A DNA stretch of 64,000 bases from positions 633,631 to 697,630 of the forward strand of contig JADJUF010000007.1 of assembly GCA_016717005.1 (NCBI GenBank). The letters are read 5' to 3'. The stretch's first letter is position 1. Each line of letters opens with the position of its first letter. Source of the DNA: Myxococcales bacterium (GTDB lineage Bacteria; Myxococcota_A; Polyangia; Haliangiales; Haliangiaceae). Below the pieces are notes generated by a model. It was not told the origin of the DNA and made no database searches. It was given only the letters and a program-made list of their open reading frames with translations. This document shows positions 16,250 to 24,311 of the stretch, piece after piece. The position numbers and the translations under genes are program-made.

Positions 16250-17668
16250 ATGCGCCGCGCCAAGATCGTCTGCACCCTGGGCCCCGCCTCCAACACCGCC
16301 GAGCGGATCGGCGAGCTGATCGACGCCGGGCTCGACGTCGTGCGCCTCAACTTCTCCCACGGCGCCCACGCCGACCACGCGGCGCTCCTGGCCACGGTCC
16401 GGGCCGAGGCCGACAAGCGCGGGCGCGCGATCGCGATCCTGCTCGACCTCCAGGGCCCCAAGATCCGCGTCGGCAAGTTCGCCGACCCGGCCGGCGTCGA
16501 GCTCAAGCCGGGCGCGCCGTTCACGATCACCACCGACACCAGCGTCGTCGGCGACGTGCACCGGGTCTCGACCACCTACGGCATGCTGCCGCGCGACGTC
16601 CGGGTCGGCGACCAGATCCTGCTCGACGACGGCTACCTGTCGCTCGCGGTCACCTCCGTCAGCGACCGCGAGGTCGCGACCGTGGTCGTGGCCGGCGGGA
16701 TCCTCAAGAACAACAAGGGCATCAACCTGCCCGGCGTCGCGGTGTCGGCGCCGGCCCTGTCCGAGAAGGACAAGCTCGACATCGAGTGGGGCCTGCGGAT
16801 GGGCGTCGACTACGTCGCGCTGTCGTTCGTGCGCACCCCCGAGGACGTGCTCGAGGCCAAGCAGCTGCTCACCGTCGACGGCGTCTGCATCCCGGTGATC
16901 GCCAAGATCGAGAAGCCGCAGGCGGTCGACCGGCTCGGCGCGATCATCGCCGCGTCCGACGGCATCATGGTCGCGCGCGGCGATCTCGGCGTCGAGATGG
17001 GCCCGGAGAAGGTGCCCCTGATCCAGAAGCGGATCATCGACGAGACCAACGCCCACGGCAAGATCGTCATCACCGCGACCCAGATGCTCGAGTCGATGAT
17101 CGTCCAGCCGCGCCCGACCCGCGCCGAGGCCAGCGACGTCGCCAACGCCGTCCTCGACGGCACCGACGCGCTGATGCTCTCGGGCGAGACCGCGTCGGGC
17201 AAGTACCCGGTCGAGGCGGTGCGCACGATGGCGCGGATCATCGGGGAGATCGAGCAGAGCGCGTATTACCGCCAGAACCTCGACCTGCCGCAGCTCGACC
17301 TCGCGGTCAGCGCCAACGCCGTGGCCCACGCCGCGGTCATCGCCGCCAAGAAGATGAAGGCCCGCACGATCGTGGTCGTGTCGGACTCGGGCGGCGCCGC
17401 CCGGCTGATGAGCGAGTACCGCCCCGAGGCCCGGATCGTGGCGCTCACCACCTCGGACGTGCAGTTCCGCCGCCTGGCGCTGGTCTGGGGCGTGACCCCG
17501 GTGCTGATCACGCCGTCGGTGTCGACCGAGGAGCTGATCGACGGCGTCGAGCAGATCCTGGTGGCGCGGAACCTGGCCCGGTCCGGCGATCACGTGGTGA
17601 TCACCATGGGCGTCCCGGTCGGCGCCGGCCTGTCGACCAACCTGCTCAAGATCCATCAGATCGCGTAG
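16250..17668 (+). CDS. pyk: Pyruvate kinase
   Basis: This 472-residue enzyme of lower glycolysis (phosphoenolpyruvate + ADP to pyruvate + ATP) shows all the standard blocks. RRAKIVCTLGPAS is at the N-terminus, followed by RLNFSHG, LLDLQGPKIRVG, the B domain, and the signature IAKIEKPQAVD with the catalytic Lys. GIMVARGDLGVEMG, then TATQMLESM and AEASDVANAVLDGTDALMLSGETA complete the barrel. The C-terminal domain with VSDSGGAARLMS and the usual ending is complete. Length is normal for a bacterial enzyme. No Shine-Dalgarno is obvious. It is divergent from the 5'-nucleotidase gene. Confidence 0.97.
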   Translation: MRRAKIVCTLGPASNTAERIGELIDAGLDVVRLNFSHGAHADHAALLATVRAEADKRGRAIAILLDLQGPKIRVGKFADPAGVELKPGAPFTITTDTSVVGDVHRVSTTYGMLPRDVRVGDQILLDDGYLSLAVTSVSDREVATVVVAGGILKNNKGINLPGVAVSAPALSEKDKLDIEWGLRMGVDYVALSFVRTPEDVLEAKQLLTVDGVCIPVIAKIEKPQAVDRLGAIIAASDGIMVARGDLGVEMGPEKVPLIQKRIIDETNAHGKIVITATQMLESMIVQPRPTRAEASDVANAVLDGTDALMLSGETASGKYPVEAVRTMARIIGEIEQSAYYRQNLDLPQLDLAVSANAVAHAAVIAAKKMKARTIVVVSDSGGAARLMSEYRPEARIVALTTSDVQFRRLALVWGVTPVLITPSVSTEELIDGVEQILVARNLARSGDHVVITMGVPVGAGLSTNLLKIHQIA

Positions 17669-17699
17669 ATACGCGAGGGTTCAGCGGAATCCGGAAGGA

Positions 17700-17718
17700 C
17701 CAATGGTTGAACCAGTGG
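17700..17718. promoter_or_regulatory. 19-bp inverted repeat, possible operator
   Basis: CCAATGGTTGAACCAGTGG is a near-perfect inverted repeat (8 of 9 positions pair around a central G). It ends 10 bp before the -35 of the kinase promoter at 17729. The placement fits an activator or repressor site; no regulator is known. Confidence 0.35.
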
Positions 17719-17728
17719 TCTGTTCGGC

Positions 17729-17757
17729 TTGTGGCGCCCCATGCGGCGCGCTAGCAT
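17729..17757 (+). promoter_or_regulatory. Sigma-70-type promoter of the Ser/Thr kinase gene (TTGTGG-N17-TAGCAT)
   Basis: A -35-like TTGTGG (17729-17734), a 17-bp spacer and TAGCAT (17752-17757) lie 7 nt before GTG 17765. This predicts a leaderless message and decides the start codon. GCTAGCATC also occurs in the promoter of the second kinase gene (60771-60780). Confidence 0.55.
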
Positions 17758-17764
17758 CGTCGCA

Positions 17765-19444
17765 GTGAAGGCGACGTCGGCCACCGCCGAGGAGAACCTG
17801 GGCATCGCCTTGGGCGCGGTCCTCGTGGGGAAGTACCGCATCGACGCGATCCTCGGCCAGGGCGGCATGGGCGTGGTCGCGCGCGCCACCCACCTGCACC
17901 TCAACGAGACGGTCGCGATCAAGTTCCTGCGCGCCGACATCGCCGGTGATCACGAAGCCAACCAGCGGTTCCTGCGCGAGGCCCACTCGGCCTGGAAGCT
18001 GAAGAACGAGCACGTCGCGCGCGTGCTCGACGTGGGCTCGGTCGACGACGGCTTGCCGTACCTGGTGATGGAGTACCTCGAGGGCATCGACCTCGACGGC
18101 ATGCTCGAGCAGAGCCAGCGGGTGTCGCCGCCGCTCGCGGTCGAGTTCATCGTCCAGGCCTGCGAGGGTCTGGCCGAGGCCCACGCCCTCGGGATCGTCC
18201 ACCGCGACGTCAAGCCGTCGAACTTCTTCGTCACGTGGCGCCCCGACGGGTCGCCGCTGGTCAAGCTGCTCGACTTCGGCATCTCCAAGGTCGTCGACTC
18301 GCTGGACGTGTCGCTGACCCAGACCCAGTCGATGCTGGGCACGCCGGCGTACATGTCGCCCGAGCAGATGCGGTCGGCGCGCACCGTCGACGCGCGCACC
18401 GACGTGTGGTCGCTGGGCGCGGTGCTGTTCGAGCTGATCGAGGGCGTCCGGCCGTTCGAGGCCGAGAGCTTCTCCGAGATGTGCGTCAAGGTCGCGGTCG
18501 ATCCGCCGGCGCCGTTCACCGTGCCGGTGCCGCCCGGTCTCGACGCGGTCATCCGCCGCTGCCTCGAGAAGAAGCCTGACGCGCGGTACGCGAACGTCGC
18601 CGAGGTGGCCGGCGCGCTGGCGCCGTTCGCGCGCGATCCGCACGCGGCCGCCGCCGCGGTCGAGCGGATCGAGCGCCGGCTGCAGCGCCCGTCGGTGCCG
18701 AACCTGAGGCTCGAGGGCGGCAGCGCGCCGGTGGCGGCGGCCCGGACCGACGCGACCCCGCTGCCGTACGCGCCCCGCAAGACCACGCCCTGGGCCGGCG
18801 GCGGCGCGGTCGCGTCCGCCGCCGCGGCCACGCCCACGCCCTGGGTCGCGCCGGCGTCGAGCGCGGCGATGGTGCCGCCGGTCGAGGACCTCACCCAGAC
18901 CGCGTTCACCACCCGCCCGTCCGCGCCGATCACCACGCCGAAGCGGATCGGCCGCATCGCCGCGATCGCGGTGGTCGTCGCCGGGATCGCGATCGCCGCG
19001 ATCGCCCTGACGGCGGGCGGCGGATCGGCCTCGGCGCCAGCGCCGGGGCCCGCCTCGGGCTCCGCACCGCCGCCCAACACGGCCGGCAGCGCCGCCGGGG
19101 TCGACCCGACGGTCGGCACGGCCATCGGCACGGCCGAGCCCGTCGGGGCCACGGCGAACCGCGATCCTGACGTCGCCCCGGCCACCGGGTCGGACGCGGC
19201 GACCGGCGTCGGCCCGATCACCGGCTCCGGCGCCGCAGGCGCGGCGGCCGGCTCGGCCACAGGGACCGATCCTGTCGTCGACCCGACGGCTGGCTCGACC
19301 GCGGTCGTCCCCACGGCGGGCACGGGCGCGACCGGCACGACCTCGTCGGGCAAGCGCAACGGCAAGCGCGGCGGCAAGCGCGGCGGCGGCAAGCGCGGCG
19401 GCGGCGCCGGGAGCGACGCCGAGATCTACGGCACGCGCAAGTAG
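17765..19444 (+). CDS. Membrane-anchored Hanks-type serine/threonine protein kinase
   Basis: The protein has 559 residues from GTG 17765. The kinase domain spans ~24-295: glycine loop GQGGMGVV (31-38), ATP-binding Lys53 (VAIKF), catalytic loop HRDVKPSN (146-153, Asp148), DFG (170-172) and GTPAYMSPEQ (activation/P+1 segment). All catalytic residues are present. After an Ala/Pro linker there is one transmembrane helix (~395-418, IAAIAVVVAGIAIAAIALTAGG). A periplasmic low-complexity Gly/Ala/Thr/Pro region follows, ending in a Lys/Arg-Gly tail (KRNGKRGGKRGGGKRGGG) that could bind an anionic surface. Its substrates are unknown. An ATG at 17741 would add 8 residues, but the promoter position disfavours it. 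A truncated copy of the dispersed repeat follows the stop. Confidence 0.93.
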   Translation: MKATSATAEENLGIALGAVLVGKYRIDAILGQGGMGVVARATHLHLNETVAIKFLRADIAGDHEANQRFLREAHSAWKLKNEHVARVLDVGSVDDGLPYLVMEYLEGIDLDGMLEQSQRVSPPLAVEFIVQACEGLAEAHALGIVHRDVKPSNFFVTWRPDGSPLVKLLDFGISKVVDSLDVSLTQTQSMLGTPAYMSPEQMRSARTVDARTDVWSLGAVLFELIEGVRPFEAESFSEMCVKVAVDPPAPFTVPVPPGLDAVIRRCLEKKPDARYANVAEVAGALAPFARDPHAAAAAVERIERRLQRPSVPNLRLEGGSAPVAAARTDATPLPYAPRKTTPWAGGGAVASAAAATPTPWVAPASSAAMVPPVEDLTQTAFTTRPSAPITTPKRIGRIAAIAVVVAGIAIAAIALTAGGGSASAPAPGPASGSAPPPNTAGSAAGVDPTVGTAIGTAEPVGATANRDPDVAPATGSDAATGVGPITGSGAAGAAAGSATGTDPVVDPTAGSTAVVPTAGTGATGTTSSGKRNGKRGGKRGGGKRGGGAGSDAEIYGTRK

Positions 19445-19451
19445 GCGCGGG

Positions 19452-19540
19452 CACGCCCCGACAGGCCCCCCACCTACGACCACCTGCGACGCGAGACTCC
19501 TGACGCGTCGACCTGCGCTCGAGCAAAGAAAATGACCAGC
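19452..19540. repeat. Truncated, diverged copy of the ~124-bp dispersed repeat
   Basis: From CGCCCCGACAGGCCCCC to GAGCAAAGAAAATGACC the order of blocks matches the units at 4221-4770 in the same orientation: ...CCCCGAC-AGGCCCCCCACC, GACGCGAGACTCC, GACGCGTCGACC, GCGCTCGAGC. The GCGA-loop hairpin is missing. It fills the gap between the kinase gene and the next gene. Confidence 0.6.
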
Positions 19541-19547
19541 GCTGAGG

Positions 19548-19553
19548 TACGAT
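19548..19553 (+). promoter_or_regulatory. -10 box (TACGAT), leaderless-type, of the TPR protein gene
   Basis: TACGAT ends 7 nt before ATG 19561 and overlaps the alternative ATG at 19552, so it supports 19561. It lies just after the repeat copy, so the repeat forms the sequence upstream of this promoter. Confidence 0.45.
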
Positions 19554-19560
19554 GGCCGCG

Positions 19561-20541
19561 ATGAGAGGCTCGGCGACCGCAGTGGTGCTCGCGTTCCTGG
19601 CGACGCTCGCCGCCGGGGCGATCGCGCAGCCGTCGGAGGCGGTCCAGAAGGCCGACGAGCTGTTCCAGCAAGGCCGGGCGTTGCTCGACGCCGGCGACGC
19701 CGTCGCCGCGTGCCCGAAGTTCGAGGAGAGCCAGCGCCTCGATCCCGGCCTGGGCACGTTGCTCAACCTGGCCGACTGCTACGAGCGCACGGGCCGGCTC
19801 GGCTCGGCGCTGACCGCGTTCAGGAGCGCAGAGGAGCAGGCCCGACGCCTCGGCGAGCGCAAGCGCGAGACCGCGGCCGCCGATCGCGCGCGGTCGCTCG
19901 AGGGCCGGGTGTCGCGGGTGACGATCACCGTCGCGGCCGGCGAGCGCTCGGAGGGCTTCGAGGTCCGGCGCAACGGCGCGATCGTGCCGGCGCTCGACTT
20001 CGGGCGCCCGATCGCGGTCGATCCCGGTCCGATCACGATCGAGGCGGTGGCGCCGGGCCGGGAGCCGTTCCGCCGCGCGATCGACATCTCGAGGACGCAG
20101 TCGCAGCACCAGGTCGACATCCCGGTGCTGGCGCCGACCCGCGCCGCGCCGCCGCCCGACGACCAGGTCACGCCGCCGCCGCCGCCGCCCCTCGTGGCCG
20201 CCACCGTCGACGCCGGCGCGGGCCGCCGACGTCTCGGGTACATCGTCGGCGGCCTCGGCGTGGTCGGGCTCGGCGCCGGGATCGCGATCGGCCTCAAGGC
20301 CAAGGGCGACTACGGCGATGCGAACTGTCCCGCGGGGACGTGCGCCAGTGCGGCCGACCTCGACCAGGCCAACGACGCCCGTCGGCTCGGCACCATCGGC
20401 ACGATCGTCGGCGGCGTCGGCGTGGCCGCCCTCGCGACCGGCGTCGTGCTCTGGCTCACCGCGCCTCGGTCCCGCGCCGTCGAGATCGCGCCGACGGCGT
20501 CGGCCGACGGCGTCGGCGTCACGTTCGCCGGCAGGTTCTGA
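19561..20541 (+). CDS. Secreted TPR protein with PEGA-like segment and two hydrophobic helices
   Basis: The protein has 326 residues. A signal peptide (TAVVLAFLATLAAGAIAQ) is followed by two TPR-like repeats (~25-95: KADELFQQGRALLDAGDAVA, then LLNLADCYERTGRLGSALTAF). A beta-rich segment (~105-185) resembles PEGA domains. A Pro-rich linker leads to two glycine-rich hydrophobic helices (YIVGGLGVVGLGAGIAIGL and IGTIVGGVGVAALATGVVLW) separated by a short loop with Cys residues (CPAGTCAS). This layout is common in myxobacterial proteins of unknown role encoded near Ser/Thr kinases. It follows the kinase gene on the same strand but has its own predicted -10. I cannot name a function. Confidence 0.75.
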   Translation: MRGSATAVVLAFLATLAAGAIAQPSEAVQKADELFQQGRALLDAGDAVAACPKFEESQRLDPGLGTLLNLADCYERTGRLGSALTAFRSAEEQARRLGERKRETAAADRARSLEGRVSRVTITVAAGERSEGFEVRRNGAIVPALDFGRPIAVDPGPITIEAVAPGREPFRRAIDISRTQSQHQVDIPVLAPTRAAPPPDDQVTPPPPPPLVAATVDAGAGRRRLGYIVGGLGVVGLGAGIAIGLKAKGDYGDANCPAGTCASAADLDQANDARRLGTIGTIVGGVGVAALATGVVLWLTAPRSRAVEIAPTASADGVGVTFAGRF

Positions 20542-20549
20542 CTCCGCCG

Positions 20550-20577
20550 CCCGCTTCAGCGGGGATCCGCTGGCGGG
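20550..20577 (+). terminator. Hairpin after the TPR protein gene
   Basis: CCCGC-tt-CAGCGG / CCGCTG-GCGGG pairs over 11 bp with a two-base bulge and a GGAT loop. It lies 9 bp after the stop at 20541. There is no T tract, so this is a candidate terminator or mRNA-end stabiliser only. Confidence 0.4.
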
Positions 20578-20662
20578 TGCTCGCTCGGCCCACACCGAGA
20601 TTCTTGCGCTTTCGCCGTTGGATCGGGGTCGGTTTTCGGTACGGTGGGCGGAGGGGGACTCC

Positions 20663-23600
20663 ATGACGTACGCTTCCATGCGTCGCGCGCTCTGCGCGTG
20701 CGCCAGCTTCTTGTTGCTCACCGTCGTCGCCTGCGACGACAGCCCGACGCAGATCATCGACGCCGCGGTCGACAGTCCGATGGGCTCGGACGGCTCCGTC
20801 GACACCGACAGCGACGGCGTCCCGGACAGCCTCGACAACTGCCCGCAGGACGCCAACGCCGATCAGGCCGACGGCGACGGCGACACCGTCGGCGACGTCT
20901 GCGACAACTGCCCCCAGATCGCCAACACCGACCAGGCCGACGCCAACAGCAACGGCGTCGGCGACGCCTGCGAGTCCGGCCTCGACACCGACGGTGACAC
21001 GATCCCGGACGCGGTCGATAACTGCCCGGCCGACGCCAACACCGACCAGGCCAACAACGACGGCGACGCCCAGGGCGACGTCTGCGACCCCGACGACGAC
21101 AACGACACCGTCCTCGACACCGCCGACAACTGCCCGCTCGCGGCCAACACCGACCAGGCCAACCACGACACCGACACGATGGGCGACGCCTGCGACGACG
21201 ACGACGACGGCGACACCGTCGCCGACGCCACGGACAACTGCCCGGCCGTGTCCAACCCCGGCCAGGAGGACACCGACGTCCGCCCCGATCCGGTCGCGGT
21301 CATGGGCACCTTCGCGCCGCGGCCGGCGCCGGCCACGGTGGCGGTCAGCGGCGACGACGCCGTGTCCGGGGCGCTGCCGATCGGCTTCACCTTCGAGTTC
21401 TTCGGCGCGCCGGTGACCACGTTCAACGCGTCGACCAACGGCTTCATCACCTTCGGCGACACCGACAACGGCTGCTGCTCGGGCCAGGCGATCCCGGACG
21501 TGGCGGCGCCCAACGGCGTGATCGCGGCGTTCTGGGAGGACCTCAACACCGGGGCGGGCGGCACGATCACCTACGGCACGACCGGCACCTCGCCCAGCCG
21601 TGAGCTGGTGGTGTCGTTCAACGCGGTCGCGCACTACGGCGGCGGCAACCCGGTCACCGCGCAGATCATCCTCCACGAGACCACCAACGAGATCGAGATC
21701 CTCTGCACCGCGTGCACCAGCGACGGCGGTCAGCACACCCAGGGCGCCGAGAACTCGACCGGCACGGTCGCGGTCGGCCTGCCGGGCCGGGCCGGGACCT
21801 CGTTCTCGCTGACCAACGACGCGGTCCGGATCCTGCCGGCGTCGGTCACCCCCGACGGCGTCGGCGACGCCTGCGACGTGTGCCCGACCGTGGCCGACCC
21901 GGCCCAGACCGATGGCGACGGCGACGGTTTCGGCGACGCCTGCGACGTGTGCCCGGCCGTGATCGACATGGCCCAGCTCGACGGCGACGGCGACGGCGCC
22001 GGCGACGCGTGCGACAACTGCCCCGCCCTCGCCAACCCGACCCAGGCCGACTTCAACAACGACGGCATGGGCGACGCCTGCCAGGACACCGACAGCGACA
22101 CCGTCCTCGACGACCTCGACAACTGCCCGGCCGACGCCAACACCGACCAGGCCGACAGCGACGGCATCGAGGGCCCCGGCGACGGCGTCGGCGACGTCTG
22201 CGACAACTGCCCGACCCTGCTCAACAGCGACCAGGCCGACATGGACGGCGACGGCGTCGGCGACGCCTGCGAGGACAGCGACGGCGACGGCCTGTTCGAC
22301 AGCGAGGACAACTGTCCGGCGATCTCCAACCCGACCCAGGACGACGGCGACGGCGACGGCGTCGGCGACGTCTGCGACAACTGCCCGACCGCCTCCAACC
22401 CGACCCAGGCCGACGGCAACGGCAACGGGGTCGGCGACGTGTGCGAGGACGCCGACGGTGACGGCCTGTTCGACGCGGTCGACAACTGCCCGGCGATCTC
22501 CAACCCGACCCAGGACGACCTCGACGGCGACGGGCTCGGCGACGCCTGCGACCCCGACCTCGACGGCGACGGCGTCGCCAACGCCACCGATAACTGCCCG
22601 GCCGTGGCCAACCCCGGCCAGGCCGACTTCGACATGGACATGATCGGGGATGTCTGCGACGACAGCGACACCGACGGCGTCGTCGACGCGCTCGACAACT
22701 GCCGGTCGATCTCCAACCCGACCCAGCAGGACGGCGACGGCCTCGAGGGCGGCGGCGACGGCGTCGGCACCGCCTGCGACAACTGCCCCCTGGTGGCGAA
22801 CCCGACCCAGCTCGACACCGACGGCAACGGCGTCGGCGACGCGTGCGAGGGCCAGACCTGCGCCACGCCGGTGGCCGACGGCTGCCTGGCCACGGAGATC
22901 TGCGGCAACGGCGCCGACGACAACTGCAACGGCCAGAGCGACGAGGGCTGCGCGTGCACGCCCGGCGCGGTCCAGTCGTGCTTCCGCGGCCCGCCCGGCC
23001 GCCGCGACGTCGGCGCGTGCATCGACGGCAGCCAGACCTGCAGCACCACCGGCCTGACCTGGGGCCCGTGCGTCGGCGGCCTGTCGCCCGGCGCCGAGAC
23101 CTGCGACGGCCTCGACAACACCTGCAACGGCTGCGTCGACGACGCGCCCGGCTGCGGCACCGTCGCGCTGGCCTGCCCCGCGCCGGGCACGCTCCCCGAC
23201 GGCGCGCCGTTCGAGAACTACGTCATCGACGCGACGTCGTTCTTCGCCGGGACGGTCACGGCGTGGAGCTGGGAGGTGACGGGCGGCCCGTGCGATCGGC
23301 TGTTCCTGACCACCACCAGCCCGGTGGCCCAGACCTTCACGCTGTCCGGCCAGAACACGCCGATCTTGACCCTGCGGCCGTCGCTGTCGGGCGACTACAC
23401 GGTCAAGGTCCGGATCACGTCGAGCACCGGCGAGGTCTTCATCTGCACGTTCATCGTGCACATCGCCAACCCCGGCCTCCGGGTCGAGCTGTGCTCGGAT
23501 CGCTCGGGCTCGACCGACATCGACCTGCACCTGCACCGCCCCGGGACCACGACCGACTGGTTCACCGCCACCGACGACTGCTACTACAGCAACTGCAAGG

Positions 23601-24061
23601 CCGGCTCCGGCACCCCGCCCAACTGGGGCTACGCCAACAGCCCGCTGGCCGAGTGCTCGGGCGGGCCCGAGGGCGCGCAGTGGACCACGCTCGGCTACTG
23701 CCGCAACCCGCGCCTCGACATCGACAGCATCACCAACAACGGCGTGCCCGAGAACATCAACGTCGACACGCCTGGCAACGGCGAGACGTTCCGGGTGATG
23801 ACGCACTACTACAGCGGCACCGGCGTGGTGCACCCGATGATCAACATCTACTGCGGCGGCGAGCTGCGCGGCAGCTACGGCGCGCCCGGCAACCAGCTCA
23901 CCAACTTCGACACGTCGGGCTCGTCGGCCGGTGACATGTGGCGCGTCGTCGACGCGACGATGATGGTGATCGCGGGCGTGACGGTCGGCTGCGACCTGAC
24001 GCCGCTGCACCCGCCGGCCCAGACCACCGGCTACTGGGTCACCAACGACCGCCTGTACTGA
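20663..24061 (+). CDS. Large lipoprotein with thrombospondin type 3 repeats, a NIDO-like insertion and MopE-type motifs
   Basis: The protein has 1132 residues, with lipobox LLTVVAC (Cys ~21) and a strong Shine-Dalgarno (GGAGGGGG). After an acidic linker, many calcium-binding thrombospondin type 3 repeats follow, with the pattern DxDxDGVGDxCDNCP. They run ~50-205 and again ~395-730. A ~185-residue beta domain (~210-393) interrupts them (LPIGFTFEFFGAPVTTFNAS, NGFITFGD, AAFWEDLN), resembling nidogen/NIDO-like domains. Next come MopE-type Cys motifs (CGNGADDNCNGQSDEGC, CDGLDNTCNGCVDD; ~745-830) and a C-terminal beta region with LRVELCSDRSGSTDIDLHLH and NINVDTPGNGETFRVMTHYY. This is typical of Myxococcota surface proteins, and Ca2+ would rigidify it as a stalk. 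The partner is unknown. Confidence 0.88.
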   Translation: MTYASMRRALCACASFLLLTVVACDDSPTQIIDAAVDSPMGSDGSVDTDSDGVPDSLDNCPQDANADQADGDGDTVGDVCDNCPQIANTDQADANSNGVGDACESGLDTDGDTIPDAVDNCPADANTDQANNDGDAQGDVCDPDDDNDTVLDTADNCPLAANTDQANHDTDTMGDACDDDDDGDTVADATDNCPAVSNPGQEDTDVRPDPVAVMGTFAPRPAPATVAVSGDDAVSGALPIGFTFEFFGAPVTTFNASTNGFITFGDTDNGCCSGQAIPDVAAPNGVIAAFWEDLNTGAGGTITYGTTGTSPSRELVVSFNAVAHYGGGNPVTAQIILHETTNEIEILCTACTSDGGQHTQGAENSTGTVAVGLPGRAGTSFSLTNDAVRILPASVTPDGVGDACDVCPTVADPAQTDGDGDGFGDACDVCPAVIDMAQLDGDGDGAGDACDNCPALANPTQADFNNDGMGDACQDTDSDTVLDDLDNCPADANTDQADSDGIEGPGDGVGDVCDNCPTLLNSDQADMDGDGVGDACEDSDGDGLFDSEDNCPAISNPTQDDGDGDGVGDVCDNCPTASNPTQADGNGNGVGDVCEDADGDGLFDAVDNCPAISNPTQDDLDGDGLGDACDPDLDGDGVANATDNCPAVANPGQADFDMDMIGDVCDDSDTDGVVDALDNCRSISNPTQQDGDGLEGGGDGVGTACDNCPLVANPTQLDTDGNGVGDACEGQTCATPVADGCLATEICGNGADDNCNGQSDEGCACTPGAVQSCFRGPPGRRDVGACIDGSQTCSTTGLTWGPCVGGLSPGAETCDGLDNTCNGCVDDAPGCGTVALACPAPGTLPDGAPFENYVIDATSFFAGTVTAWSWEVTGGPCDRLFLTTTSPVAQTFTLSGQNTPILTLRPSLSGDYTVKVRITSSTGEVFICTFIVHIANPGLRVELCSDRSGSTDIDLHLHRPGTTTDWFTATDDCYYSNCKAGSGTPPNWGYANSPLAECSGGPEGAQWTTLGYCRNPRLDIDSITNNGVPENINVDTPGNGETFRVMTHYYSGTGVVHPMINIYCGGELRGSYGAPGNQLTNFDTSGSSAGDMWRVVDATMMVIAGVTVGCDLTPLHPPAQTTGYWVTNDRLY

Positions 24062-24079
24062 CGACTGACGCACGACCGG

Positions 24080-24217
24080 CGACGCCGGTGATCGAGCAAG
24101 GCCCGGCGACTGACCTCGCCGGGCCTCGTCGCGCCCGGGCGCGGGACGCCCGACCAGCGACGCCGGTGAACGAGCGAGGCCCGGCGCCTGACCCTCGCCG
24201 AGCCTCGTCGCGCCCGG
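24080..24217. repeat. 78-bp direct repeat (two copies)
   Basis: CGACGCCGGTG with the following ~60 bp occurs at 24080 and again at 24158 with a few substitutions. The first copy holds a perfect hairpin; in the second, substitutions weaken it. It is followed by GGACCC/GGAGCC hexamer-like sequence to about 24295. Confidence 0.6.
24099..24126. terminator. Perfect 11-bp hairpin after the TSP3 lipoprotein gene
   Basis: AGGCCCGGCGA (24099-24109) pairs with TCGCCGGGCCT (24116-24126) around a 6-nt loop. It lies 38 bp past the stop at 24061 and before the convergent gene ending at 24312, so it could stop transcription from either side. There is no T tract. Confidence 0.5.
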
Positions 24218-24311
24218 AGCCGGACCCGGAGCCGGACCCGGACCCGAAGCCCGACCCGGACCAGAAGAACCCGGACCCCCGGGACCCGAAATCCGGCCCC
24301 AGCGCCCGGGG

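Noticed and set aside
14275..17754. Very long plus-strand open frame of ~1160 codons opposite the 5'-nucleotidase gene and through pyk.
   Set aside because: It is antisense or out of frame to clear genes and its translation is Arg/Asp/Val-rich shadow sequence from GC-rich codon bias.
20519..24073. Minus-strand open frame of ~1180 codons opposite the TSP3 lipoprotein.
   Set aside because: Mirror of the repeat-rich coding strand; no start signal and no domain.
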